The translations under genes and the position numbers were made by a program. The notes below the pieces were generated by a model that searched no databases, had not been told where the DNA came from, and worked only from the letters and a program-made list of their open reading frames with translations. DNA of 64,000 nt from Candidatus Delongbacteria bacterium (GTDB lineage Bacteria; UBA4055), in NCBI GenBank assembly GCA_016937995.1, contig JAFGVM010000016.1, forward strand, positions 1 through 64,000, in the 5' to 3' direction. Shown piece by piece: positions 35,556 to 43,972 of this stretch. Position 1 is the stretch's first letter. Every line of letters starts with the position of its first letter.

Positions 35556-36857
35556 TTATTCATAACTTAACAGAAAACGCCAAGCAGGTATCACATTTAT
35601 CTTACCATTTTCTACTAATATTTCTTCATCATCATTTTTTGTAACTATTGTACCAGACTTCAAATTCAATTCATTCATAGCCTCTACAAGAGCATTGACC
35701 TCTCTTTTACGGGTATTTTCATCGGTCATTGTTTCACATACTTGTATCAATTCTTTGCTTCGATCTTGTCTAAGAATAATAAAATCTACTTCTTTTCCAT
35801 TTTTAGTCTTATAATAAAAAATATCCGTCGTTAATCTGCGAAGTGCGTTAAAAACAATATTTTCAAGTAAATGACCCGAATTAACCAAAATATTCGAACT
35901 CACTGATCTGATCATAGAATGATCAATGCAGTATATCTTTTTAGGATTTGCATTCGATCTTGAAATTGAAGCATCAAACATTCTTATAGTAAAAAGAAAA
36001 TAAGCATCTTCAAACCATAAAAGATAATCACTGACAGTTGATTTTTGCACCTTATGACCGAGTGATTTAAGATATCCTGTAAGGTTATTTAAAGAATACA
36101 GAGAACCGATATTATCCATTAGCCTGTGAGCAAGATCTAAAACCGATTTAGGATGAAATACATCATAACGTTCAATTAGATCACGAAATAAGACAGCATT
36201 AAAATATTCCTGATGTATCTTGATCCTCAATGAATCTTCAAGACCGGTTGTCTCTGGAAAACTACCCTCTCTAAAATAGTTATCAAAAGCCTTCTGCACG
36301 GTCAGTCTTTTTTTTGTTGTAAAAGCACCTTCTTGATCTATTCTGTTATATTTCAGAAATTCACTGAATGAAAACGGAAATATTTCCCACGAAACAGACC
36401 TGCCCCGCATCTGAGATGCAATTTCTTTGGAAAGCATCTTTGCAGACGAGCCGGTTATATATACTTCACAGTTTTCAGTACGAAGTATACGTTCAACGAA
36501 AGATTCCCATCCGTTTAATAACTGTATCTCATCAAAAAAACAATATACTTTCTCTGAATTTTTCTTTTCAGGAAATAACGAATAATACGCTTCGGTAATT
36601 ATATTGAGTTCAGTATGCTGTAAAGGATAGAGTCTATCATCGAAAAAGTTAAGATATAAAATATTCTCTTTCTTAACTCCTTTCTTAAGCAACTTATCAA
36701 TGATCTGGAACATCAGTGTAGATTTACCACTTCTGCGAACGCCTATACAAATTGTTGCTTTACCGGAAATCGTTGAAATATTCATATCTCTAGAAACACC
36801 ACAATTAAGTTTTGAATCTTGGAAGTTCAATATGATTTCTTTCAATGCACCAAGCAC
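35556..36857 (-). CDS. AAA_14/DUF4143 ATPase
   Basis: 433 residues. N-terminal P-loop ATPase with Walker A GVRRSGKS (39-46), Walker B VYCFFDEIQ and sensor region VYITGSSAKML; the C-terminal half is the DUF4143 domain, including a nuclease-like 'GKEVDFIILRQ' strand. The GTG start at 36857 follows TAGGAG. This family is widespread, often as many paralogues in one genome, and its role is unclear; some members are thought to be transposon-related or toxin-like. Shares strand and position with the caspase/FGE gene, but a hairpin lies between. Confidence 0.88.
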   Translation of the reverse strand: MLGALKEIILNFQDSKLNCGVSRDMNISTISGKATICIGVRRSGKSTLMFQIIDKLLKKGVKKENILYLNFFDDRLYPLQHTELNIITEAYYSLFPEKKNSEKVYCFFDEIQLLNGWESFVERILRTENCEVYITGSSAKMLSKEIASQMRGRSVSWEIFPFSFSEFLKYNRIDQEGAFTTKKRLTVQKAFDNYFREGSFPETTGLEDSLRIKIHQEYFNAVLFRDLIERYDVFHPKSVLDLAHRLMDNIGSLYSLNNLTGYLKSLGHKVQKSTVSDYLLWFEDAYFLFTIRMFDASISRSNANPKKIYCIDHSMIRSVSSNILVNSGHLLENIVFNALRRLTTDIFYYKTKNGKEVDFIILRQDRSKELIQVCETMTDENTRKREVNALVEAMNELNLKSGTIVTKNDDEEILVENGKINVIPAWRFLLSYE

Positions 36858-36993
36858 TGCAAGCTCCTAGTCGGAATTATTTCAGACCGCTTTTTGCCGT
36901 TATCGGTCAATAAACTTACCAGTTTAAAATTCTAAAGTCAAGAAATTAATCCACTTTTTAATTTTTGGGGTATTGTAATCTGCCTTCATTACT

Positions 36994-37051
36994 ACAAGGC
37001 ACTTAAATACCTTGTTCATGATAACTGAACAAGGTGTCTTTAACCCCTTGT
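36994..37051. repeat. Two hairpins of the ACAAGG...CCTTGT family
   Basis: ACAAGG/CCTTGT pairs at 36994-37015 and AACAAGG/CCTTG at 37028-37051. A related perfect 22-bp palindrome lies at 38061-38082. They fill part of the gap upstream of the ATPase gene and the end of the DUF4384 gene. Confidence 0.6.
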
Positions 37052-37053
37052 AT

Positions 37054-37908
37054 TTACTTACTCGTAATGATCTCTATCTCTTCTTCACAGAACTCAGCGG
37101 CGTTACTCATAGATTTTTTCTTCTTATTGATCTTAATACCACGGGTCTTAACACCTGTATCTTTGTAACTATCTTCTATCACATAAACACTTTCTGCATC
37201 CTGTGTTGTACTTGTACCGAGTTCATCTGTACTGGCATAAACAACAATCTTCTCAGTACCGAATGGAGGTGCTACAGTAAGTTCATATCTATCCTTTCCG
37301 GACGGAAGTCCATAAACTGTTCCACCGTTGAAATAGTTATCTTTTCTAAATGGGTTCGGAAGTAATTGAATCTGAGTACCATCAACCTGTAAATATACAA
37401 CTTTAGCATAGAAAGGTTTATTCCCCTTGATATAAAGTTTTATATTTTCATTTTCTTTGTACTTTTGATCTTTCTTATCACACCATGCTTTTATCATCAA
37501 AGGTGCATTGGGGTCATCCATAATTCCTGTACTGGAATACATCTTTTCAAGTTTCTCTGTCTTTGGTGTGACTTCAACTTTTAGAGTAATTTTGAAAGAT
37601 TCACCCATAATTGGATCCTGAAACCATTCTGATTTAAGCTCTTCAAGAATTCTGACCACCGCCTGAGAATATGCTTCCATCAGATCTGCTTCAGTAACGT
37701 AATTCTTAACAACAGTCTCTGATTTCACATAAGTACCTGCAACTTCTGAAGCCATTTTCTTTGCGTTTGTCTTAGCTTCTTCAATAGTCTCTTTTCTGGA
37801 TTTATCATCCCCCATTGTTGCTTTACCCTCAACCTCAATAATGATCGACTGAGCTGAGAACAAAGTGATCAGAAAAGTTAGCATACAAAATAAAAATATC
37901 TTTTTCAT
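37054..37908 (-). CDS. Exported DUF4384 protein
   Basis: 284 residues with a signal peptide (~1-19, LFSAQSI). Residues ~25-115 resemble the LPP20/flagellar-T N-terminal type domain ('RKETIEEAKTNAKKMASEVA'). Residues ~140-235 fit DUF4384: 'YKENENIKLYIKGNKPFY', 'AKVVYLQVDGTQIQLLPNPF' and 'DRYELTVAPPFGTEKIVVYA'. DUF4384 is often found in or beside exported caspase-like proteins, and such a protein is encoded two genes away. A joint envelope system is plausible but unproven. Confidence 0.75.
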   Translation of the reverse strand: MKKIFLFCMLTFLITLFSAQSIIIEVEGKATMGDDKSRKETIEEAKTNAKKMASEVAGTYVKSETVVKNYVTEADLMEAYSQAVVRILEELKSEWFQDPIMGESFKITLKVEVTPKTEKLEKMYSSTGIMDDPNAPLMIKAWCDKKDQKYKENENIKLYIKGNKPFYAKVVYLQVDGTQIQLLPNPFRKDNYFNGGTVYGLPSGKDRYELTVAPPFGTEKIVVYASTDELGTSTTQDAESVYVIEDSYKDTGVKTRGIKINKKKKSMSNAAEFCEEEIEIITSK

Positions 37909-38060
37909 ATTATTTCCTTCAATATTTTATTTTTTTACTTTTGGGTAAAAAATAGGTTTTGTTTGATGTTTTATCAATAAAAAAATTGTTTCTGGATCAA
38001 TCTTTTGATTTTCTGCACTTAACAAAATTTTGGTTATCTGTCAAAACCTTCCTAGTTGCA

Positions 38061-38178
38061 ACAAGGGGATATATCCCCTTGTTCGGTATACCGATGCTAC
38101 TACTACACCTGGATTCCTCCCGATTTATCGGGAAGAATGACGGATTATAAAGGGAACGGTTTGAAACCCTCCCCTACG
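38061..38178. repeat. Hairpin cluster between DUF4384 and ltaE genes
   Basis: A perfect 22-bp palindrome starting ACAAGGGGAT (38061-38082), the hairpin TCCCGATTTATCGGGA (38117-38132) and a degenerate GGGAACGGTTT/AAACCCTCCCCTAC unit (38152-38175). The 272-base gap has no gene. Confidence 0.65.
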
Positions 38179-38180
38179 TA

Positions 38181-39194
38181 TTATTGGTAATACTCTTTAA
38201 AAGCTTCGATTACTTTCTCAATATCATCTTCCGTTATATCTAAATGTGTAACCAAGCGAATACTTCCATATCCACCAATGAGAATACCTTTTTCCTTCAT
38301 GAAATTTTGCAGTTCGATAAATTCATTCTCATCAACATCAACGAACATCATATTAGTCTGAACTTCTGAGATCTTACTTTGTAACTCAGGGATATTATTC
38401 AATCCATCAGAGAGGATCTTTGCATTTTCATGATCTATTGCTAATCTCTGAACATTATTTTGAAGTGCATAGATCCCCGCTTCTGCAAGAAGACCTGCCT
38501 GCCTCATACCTCCACCAAGCATTTTTCTCCATCTACGGGCTTTTTGAATAAGTTCTTTTGAACCACACAGCAGTGAACCTACCGGTGCTCCAAGACCCTT
38601 TGAAAGACAGATGGATATCGAATCAAAATATTTTGTAATTTCTTTAATATCAACATTTAACTTTACTGCAGCATTAAATACTCTAGCTCCGTCAAGATGA
38701 AGTTTTAGGTTATATTTATCGACCAACTCTCTGGATGCTTTAAAGTATTCTAAAGGTAGAACTTTACCATTATTAGTATTCTCAAGGCAGAATAATTTAG
38801 ACTTAGCAAAGTGATAATCATCGGGTTTGATCTTATCTTCTGCTTTTTTCAGATCAATAGTACCATCTTCTTCAAATTCGATCGGTTGAGGTACAATAGA
38901 ACCCAGAACAGCAGCTCCACCACCTTCATGGATATAAGTATGAGCTCCCTGCCCGACAATATACTCTTCTCCCCTTTCACAGTGAGATAACAAAGCCATC
39001 AGGTTAGTCTGAGTTCCACTTGGTGCAAAGATAGCATTCTCTGTTACAAGCATTTCTGCTGCAAGTTTTTCTAATTTATTTACAGTTGGATCCTCACCAT
39101 AAACATCATCCCCGACTTCCGCTTCGAACATTACTTTTTTCATCTCTAAGGATGGTTTTGTAACTGTATCACTTCTAAGATCTATTATTTTCAT
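38181..39194 (-). CDS. ltaE: Low-specificity L-threonine aldolase
   Basis: PLP enzyme of 337 residues that splits L-threonine or allo-threonine to glycine and acetaldehyde. Typical are the start 'DLRSDTVTKPSLEMKKVM', 'GDDVYGEDPTVNKLE', stacking His85 (GAHTYIHEGGG), Asp168 (LHLDGAR) and the PLP lysine Lys199 (SICLSKGLGAPVGS). Length and order match E. coli LtaE. A single gene between repeat clusters; GGAAG stands before the ATG. Confidence 0.95.
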   Translation of the reverse strand: MKIIDLRSDTVTKPSLEMKKVMFEAEVGDDVYGEDPTVNKLEKLAAEMLVTENAIFAPSGTQTNLMALLSHCERGEEYIVGQGAHTYIHEGGGAAVLGSIVPQPIEFEEDGTIDLKKAEDKIKPDDYHFAKSKLFCLENTNNGKVLPLEYFKASRELVDKYNLKLHLDGARVFNAAVKLNVDIKEITKYFDSISICLSKGLGAPVGSLLCGSKELIQKARRWRKMLGGGMRQAGLLAEAGIYALQNNVQRLAIDHENAKILSDGLNNIPELQSKISEVQTNMMFVDVDENEFIELQNFMKEKGILIGGYGSIRLVTHLDITEDDIEKVIEAFKEYYQ

Positions 39195-39235
39195 ATAAAC
39201 TTCCTTTTTATGTGTTCAATATGTTGAACCTTTAT

Positions 39236-39368
39236 GTCTTTGTCATCCTCGGACTTGATCCGGGGATCCATTTGTAATCAGAGACGCCCTGTAGGTCGTC
39301 TTTACGGAAATCCATTCCAGATGAACGTATGGGTTCATCCTTACTTCATCATTGGATTTTCCGTGTTG
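39236..39368. repeat. Mosaic of dispersed repeats upstream of ltaE
   Basis: Contains a GGACTTGATCCGGGGATCC unit (39248-39270 region), a TGTAGGTCGTC fragment like the REP end at 32985-32995, and a GATGAAC...GGTTCATC hairpin with ATTGGATTTTCCGTGTTG tail (39315-39368) that matches 29767-29820. Confidence 0.65.
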
Positions 39369-39380
39369 GTTATTGGAAAT

Positions 39381-40064
39381 TCATTTTTTTACAAATATTG
39401 AACGAAATACCAGTCGTATAAACCTTACTGTATCCCTAAAAACACTGATCGAACTATGAGCACCTTCGTAAAGAGCAGAGATTGGAATACTTTCAATTCT
39501 ATAACCCTTTCTTCCAGCTTTTATCAATATCTCAGACTCCATTTCAAATTTATCCGATTCAAGTTCTATATTCTTTACAACTTCTGTCTTTATCAATCTG
39601 TAACCGGACTGACTATCTGGGATCTTACACTTTGCAAGTTGAGAAACGATGAATGAAGTTGTCCTGTTTGAAAACACTCTTTCAATAGGCATTGTAGTAG
39701 TATTTCCAAGTCTGTCACCCACAATGATATCAGCATTAGTATCATGATATTTTATTATAAACTCAGGTATAAATTTTACATCATGCTGCAAGTCAGAATC
39801 TATGGTCAGGAAAAACTCAATGTTATTCTCGATCATGTATTTAAAGCCCTGCTTTAAAGCATAACCTTTTCCACCATTCTTCTTGTACGAAATCAATGTA
39901 ACTTCATTATCGTTGCAGATCTTCACAGTGTTATCTTTTGAACCATCATCAACAACAACGACCTTGCAAAGAAGGTCCATTTCAGCAAACTTATGAAAAA
40001 GGTCACCTATATATCTCTCAGAATTATAAGCTGGGATGAGTATTTTGAAGTTCATATCTTTCAT
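39381..40064 (-). CDS. GT2 glycosyltransferase, polyprenyl-phosphate type
   Basis: 227 residues with the GT-A fold: 'ILIPAYNSERYIGDLF', VVVVDDGSKDNT and the metal motif FLTIDSDLQHD. It resembles dolichol/undecaprenyl-phosphate sugar transferases that load a lipid carrier. It lacks C-terminal membrane segments. Divergent from it is a flippase-like membrane protein, a common pairing in lipid-linked glycan synthesis. The start may be 40064 or the ATG at 40055; neither has a clear ribosome site. Confidence 0.87.
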   Translation of the reverse strand: MKDMNFKILIPAYNSERYIGDLFHKFAEMDLLCKVVVVDDGSKDNTVKICNDNEVTLISYKKNGGKGYALKQGFKYMIENNIEFFLTIDSDLQHDVKFIPEFIIKYHDTNADIIVGDRLGNTTTMPIERVFSNRTTSFIVSQLAKCKIPDSQSGYRLIKTEVVKNIELESDKFEMESEILIKAGRKGYRIESIPISALYEGAHSSISVFRDTVRFIRLVFRSIFVKK

Positions 40065-40252
40065 AGGTTCTAAATTTATCCATAAAGGTTATAAATATCA
40101 AAGAAAATTAATAGTAATAAATCTTACACTTAAAACAAAACTTCCTCAAATAACGATCTTTCCATAATAATATCTTGGATTTTATCGGTTTAAGTAAGTA
40201 TCTTTATACAGTGTAGAAAGAACAAAACAAATTAAATGATAGTTTACCAACC

Positions 40253-41170
40253 ATGAATTTACTGAGAAACAAGATATTTATCCGTATAACAAAACTGACC
40301 CTTTTGGTTATCGTGCTTTTCTTTGTAGTTAAAAATATTATTGACAATTTCTCAAACATTAAAGAGATCAATATCTCGGATTTAAATTATGGTTTCATAT
40401 TACCGGCATTGATAGTTTCCGTAATTTCAATGTTCATCCCGGTATTCGCATGGAAATATTTACTGGGAACCCTTGGTAGCGATCTCAAACTTTCAAAAGC
40501 TGTTCGTATTTGGTTCATTTCAAACCTCGGAAGATATATCCCCGGGAAAGTCTGGCAAATATCTGGATTGATCGTTCTAAGCAACAAAGAAGGTGTTGCA
40601 AAAAAAGTATCTTCTACAAGCGTGATTTACTCTCAGATCGTAGCAAATTTAACAGGATTGTTTCTGGGAAGTCTGCTAATGTCTCAAGATCACAACAATC
40701 CTGAATATTATGCATACCCCTGGTTCGCATATAATATTATAGGAATTGCGGTCATCCTGATGGTTCTTCCTTATTTCATAAATAATTTTATTGATTATGC
40801 ATTAAAATTACTTAAGAAACCTAAAAACGAATTCAAGATCGGTTATCTTAATTTCTCTATATACACATCAATGCAATTTATGAACTGGTTGATAATGGGC
40901 TTATCATTTGTTATTTTTGTAAATATATTTACAGAATTATCAGTCATTCAGCACCCAGTCTCATTGTTCATATTACCGATCAGTTGGACAGCTGGTTTGT
41001 TGGCGATATTTGCACCAGGAGGGATAGGTGTAAGAGAAGGAATAATGACATTTTATCTGCTAATGTTTATTGATCCTGCCTATGCTGCTGTGATCCCTTG
41101 GATATACAGAATTTGGTTAACCTTCTTTGAAATGCTTTTGGCGGGAGTATTTTACTTTGCAGAGAAATAA
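40253..41170 (+). CDS. Flippase-like membrane protein (LPG synthase TM / UPF0104)
   Basis: 305 residues with seven to eight membrane segments. The 'NLGRYIPGKVWQISG' segment (~91-105) and the C-terminal 'APGGIGVREGIMTFYLLM' are hallmarks of the lysylphosphatidylglycerol-synthase-type membrane domain, also found in AglD-like glycolipid proteins. Without the soluble synthase domain it probably moves or handles a lipid-linked sugar. Divergently arranged with a GT2 gene that may make that lipid. Confidence 0.85.
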   Translation: MNLLRNKIFIRITKLTLLVIVLFFVVKNIIDNFSNIKEINISDLNYGFILPALIVSVISMFIPVFAWKYLLGTLGSDLKLSKAVRIWFISNLGRYIPGKVWQISGLIVLSNKEGVAKKVSSTSVIYSQIVANLTGLFLGSLLMSQDHNNPEYYAYPWFAYNIIGIAVILMVLPYFINNFIDYALKLLKKPKNEFKIGYLNFSIYTSMQFMNWLIMGLSFVIFVNIFTELSVIQHPVSLFILPISWTAGLLAIFAPGGIGVREGIMTFYLLMFIDPAYAAVIPWIYRIWLTFFEMLLAGVFYFAEK

Positions 41171-41246
41171 GTTCCAAATGCAACAAAATAATTGAACTTA
41201 TTATAGCTAATTAAGTTAAATGTATAAAATTAAAGGACAGGTTGAT

Positions 41247-41822
41247 ATGGCAGTTCTATCATTACTAACAGACGAAGAATTAATATTCAAGTTCCAGAAG
41301 GGAAATGAAGCGGCATATAATGAGATCGTTGACAGATACAAAAACAAGCTGTTGAACCATATATTTTATTATACCAAGAACAAGGAATCTGCAGAGGATA
41401 TAGTTCAAGATGCCTTTATCAGAGTTTATCTTAACAAAGATAAATACAAAGAGATAGCAAAAGTATCTACCTGGATCTACACAATAGCAATCAACCTTGC
41501 AAAAACGTTTCTTGCTAAAGAAAAGAAGAAAAATCAGTTTTCAATTACAGGTAAAGACGGAGAGGGTGATTTTGAGATCCCTGATATTAAAGCATCTACA
41601 GACAAAGATATTTTAAGAGGTGAGTTAAGTGAGATCATTACCGAGTCCATTGATGATCTAGACGATAAATTTAAAGAAATAATTATATTAAGAGATGTTG
41701 ATGAGATGAGCTATGATGAGATCGCTCAGGTACTTAATATTCCTGAGGGAACTGTTAAATCAAGATTGAATAGAGCAAGGCTGAATCTCAGGGAAGTTTT
41801 AGAAGAATATGTAAAATCTTAA
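41247..41822 (+). CDS. ECF-type RNA polymerase sigma factor
   Basis: 191 residues of the RpoE/SigW group. Region 2: 'NEIVDRYKNKLLNHIFYYT', 'AEDIVQDAFIRVYLN' and 'KVSTWIYTIAINLAKTFLAK'; region 4: 'DEMSYDEIAQVLNIPEGTVK' with SRLNRARLNLRE. I take the ATG at 41247, behind AGGACAGG; an earlier ATG at 41220 lacks a site. The next gene encodes a zinc-finger-type anti-sigma factor, so the pair forms a standard envelope-responsive switch. The regulon is not evident. Confidence 0.93.
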   Translation: MAVLSLLTDEELIFKFQKGNEAAYNEIVDRYKNKLLNHIFYYTKNKESAEDIVQDAFIRVYLNKDKYKEIAKVSTWIYTIAINLAKTFLAKEKKKNQFSITGKDGEGDFEIPDIKASTDKDILRGELSEIITESIDDLDDKFKEIIILRDVDEMSYDEIAQVLNIPEGTVKSRLNRARLNLREVLEEYVKS

Positions 41823-41905
41823 AAACCTTGAAAATAATTTGAACTTTATATGGATCAACAAAGTTTAAGAATTGAAAATCAAAGTTATTCGGAGAAAAAC
41901 AGAAA

Positions 41906-42409
41906 ATGGAAAACTGCAACAAAATAGAAAAAATGGTTATCGACGGAACTATTACTACAGATATCGCTTACGAACTAAGTACTGAACTGCAGGATCACAT
42001 TAAAAATTGTGATAACTGTAAGAGATTTGTTGATGATGTGACCAAAGCAATGCACGCCTTATCAGGTGTAAAGAAATTAACCGTTTCCGATGACTTTGAT
42101 CAACAGCTGCAAATAAAATTAGCTCACCACAGGAAACACACCTCCATAACAAAACAAAATAATGTATCGATCTTCACGAGAATGACTTATTACGTAGCAG
42201 GTATTGCAGCTGTTCTACTAGGATTCATTTACATCAGCAATATGGGTATTATCGACAACAAAGGCATTAGTTTAGATCAAAAAATTAATGTGGCTGATAA
42301 AATGGAAGATAGTTCTATCATTAACGAAGATTCATTGAAAAACCTGCAGGAAAGTGTTATTAACGACGAGGAACTGCGTAACAGAGTTAGTACTGACGAA
42401 GATCAATAA
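41906..42409 (+). CDS. Zinc-binding membrane anti-sigma factor
   Basis: 167 residues. The N-terminus has the ZAS pattern His31-x3-Cys35-x2-Cys38 (QDHIKNCDNCKRF); a single membrane span lies at ~94-113 (YYVAGIAAVLLGFIYI), with a short acidic periplasmic part behind it. It should hold the ECF sigma factor of the preceding gene inactive at the inner membrane. GGAG precedes the ATG. A strong terminator follows the gene. Confidence 0.88.
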   Translation: MENCNKIEKMVIDGTITTDIAYELSTELQDHIKNCDNCKRFVDDVTKAMHALSGVKKLTVSDDFDQQLQIKLAHHRKHTSITKQNNVSIFTRMTYYVAGIAAVLLGFIYISNMGIIDNKGISLDQKINVADKMEDSSIINEDSLKNLQESVINDEELRNRVSTDEDQ

Positions 42410-42430
42410 TGGTACATTCTTCACCAGATC

Positions 42431-42460
42431 AAAGAGCGATAATTTATCGCTCTTTTTTTT
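42431..42460 (+). terminator. Intrinsic terminator after the sigma/anti-sigma pair
   Basis: Stem GAGCGATA/TATCGCTC with a 3-base loop and eight Ts behind it. Confidence 0.9.
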
Positions 42461-42481
42461 ATTTGTACTGCATTAATCAAT

Positions 42482-42510
42482 TTGCATAATACGTTTATAT
42501 AATATATATT
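42482..42510 (+). promoter_or_regulatory. Sigma70-type promoter before the rlmH operon
   Basis: TTGCAT (42482-42487), a 17-base spacer and TATATT (42505-42510), about 35 bases before the start of the small gene at 42546. The -10 box equals that of the acpP promoter. Confidence 0.5.
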
Positions 42511-42545
42511 TCAGCACAGTAAAATAACGAAACAAAAGGCAACAA

Positions 42546-42722
42546 ATGATAATAAACAAGCTTTTACCGATCGTGGACAACTCAAGATCTTTACCATCTT
42601 TCTATATAGCTAAGAACTTAAAAAAAGACGAACTTGATGACATTATAACTTTATATGAGTATTTGCTCAACCCGAAAAACAATCATTCAAAAGAAGATAA
42701 GAGAGTAAAAAGGATCAATTGA
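42546..42722 (+). CDS. Small 58-residue protein upstream of rlmH
   Basis: ATG at 42546, TGA at 42720-42722. The protein begins MIINKLLPIVDNSRSLPSFY and has an acidic helix (DELDDIITLYEYLL) and a basic end. Its stop overlaps the TTG start of rlmH in the sequence TTGA, which suggests coupled translation. Family not recognised. The only support is the promoter ahead, the neat overlap and the absence of any other reading. It could also be a leader that controls rlmH translation. Confidence 0.55.
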   Translation: MIINKLLPIVDNSRSLPSFYIAKNLKKDELDDIITLYEYLLNPKNNHSKEDKRVKRIN

Positions 42723-43168
42723 AGATTTTATTTTTAGGTATAGGTAAAACAAAGCATAAATACCTTATGCAAGGTATTGAAAGGTATATGAAATTATTAT
42801 CACCTTTCGTAAAAATAGAAGAAATGTATCTGAAAGAGGAAAATAAAGATCCGATCAATTCTGAAAGTGAGAAATTGATCAAAGCTGTTCCTTCAGACTA
42901 TTATAAAATTCTCCTCGATATTGATGGAAAAACTATTGGATCTGAAGATCTTGCACAACTGATCAATGACAAAAGGAATTCTTCAGTTCAGGGTATTGCA
43001 TTTATTATTGGTGGTTCAGACGGATTTAATGACAATCTTAGAAATTTTGTTGATCAGAGGATATCATTCTCAGGATTTACTATGACCCATCAGATGATCA
43101 GATTATTTCTTATTGAACAGATCTATAGATCATTCATGATAATTACAAATAGAAAATATCATAAATAA
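42719..43168 (+). CDS. rlmH: 23S rRNA pseudouridine-1915 N3-methyltransferase
   Basis: SPOUT-class methyltransferase acting on 23S rRNA in the 70S ribosome. 149 residues (usual ~155). The knot motifs AFIIGGSDGF (~98-107) and 'MTHQMIRLFLIEQIYRSFMI' are present, and the C-terminus NRKYHK is the family's conserved tail. TTG start shared with the stop of the preceding small gene. Likely cotranscribed with the TPR-like membrane protein downstream. Confidence 0.94.
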   Translation: MKILFLGIGKTKHKYLMQGIERYMKLLSPFVKIEEMYLKEENKDPINSESEKLIKAVPSDYYKILLDIDGKTIGSEDLAQLINDKRNSSVQGIAFIIGGSDGFNDNLRNFVDQRISFSGFTMTHQMIRLFLIEQIYRSFMIITNRKYHK

Positions 43169-43183
43169 ACCGGACAGGATATA

Positions 43184-43921
43184 ATGAGGAACATATTAAT
43201 TTCAATTATAGTGACTGTGCTCATAACAGCAGGTGTGAATTATTTACTGGAAAATCTTGGATTTTCTATTCTAATAGCTATAATTGTTAGTTTGATCACA
43301 TTTTTCATATTGACAAAAAAAACTATGAAAGAGCTTGAATTATTGAACGAAAAAGCTCAAAAAGCAATATATAGCCAAAAGATCGATCGGGCGATAAGAA
43401 TATATGAGAGCGGTCTTGAGCTGAGAAAGAAAAGTCCCTTCATAGTTGGTCAGATCTACGGTATGATAGGAATGTTATATTTTATGAGCCGTGATAATAA
43501 AAATGCAAAACCTAACTTGATTAAAGCTTCTTCATTGAACTGGGTTTCAAAAGGTATGCTTGGGGTTATTTACATGAATGAAAAGAATCAGGAAGATATG
43601 GAAAAAGTATTCAGGAACATGGTCTCAGCCGGTAAGAAAGAGGGATTAGCCTGGGCACTATATGCATACTGCTTGGACAGGATCAATAGAAGAGAAGATG
43701 CTATAAAGATCCTTGAGGAAGGTAATAAAAAACTTAAAGAAATTGACGATAGAATTAAATCTAATATTTTAGAATTAAGAAATGGACGCAGAATGAGAAT
43801 GAAGGGATTTGGAGATCAGTGGTATCAGTTCCTGCTGGAAAATCCACCAAAAAAACGTATGATGCAACAGTCCAGCCCTTCTCAGGGTAAATTCAAAAAG
43901 AACGCTCTTTATAAAGGATAA
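43184..43921 (+). CDS. Membrane protein with TPR-like helical repeats
   Basis: 245 residues: two hydrophobic segments at ~4-22 and 28-44, then a cytoplasmic or periplasmic helical part (~50-200) with degenerate TPR-type pairs ('AIYSQKIDRAIRIYESGLEL', 'GMIGMLYFMSRDNKNAKPNL', 'INRREDAIKILEEGNKKLKE') and a basic end. No specific family recognised; protein-protein contact is likely. It starts 15 bases after rlmH. Confidence 0.65.
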   Translation: MRNILISIIVTVLITAGVNYLLENLGFSILIAIIVSLITFFILTKKTMKELELLNEKAQKAIYSQKIDRAIRIYESGLELRKKSPFIVGQIYGMIGMLYFMSRDNKNAKPNLIKASSLNWVSKGMLGVIYMNEKNQEDMEKVFRNMVSAGKKEGLAWALYAYCLDRINRREDAIKILEEGNKKLKEIDDRIKSNILELRNGRRMRMKGFGDQWYQFLLENPPKKRMMQQSSPSQGKFKKNALYKG

Positions 43922-43972
43922 TAACACCTGTAACTGTAGGTTTCTGCCTACCGCAAAAGATGGAGGTTGATA

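Noticed and set aside
35556-36857. DUF4143 ATPase as part of a restriction or defence system
   Set aside because: The family is widespread with unclear function and no partner defence gene is adjacent.
33000-38000. A complete diversity-generating retroelement
   Set aside because: I found no reverse transcriptase, accessory protein or second copy of the variable region in the window, so only a candidate target is claimed.
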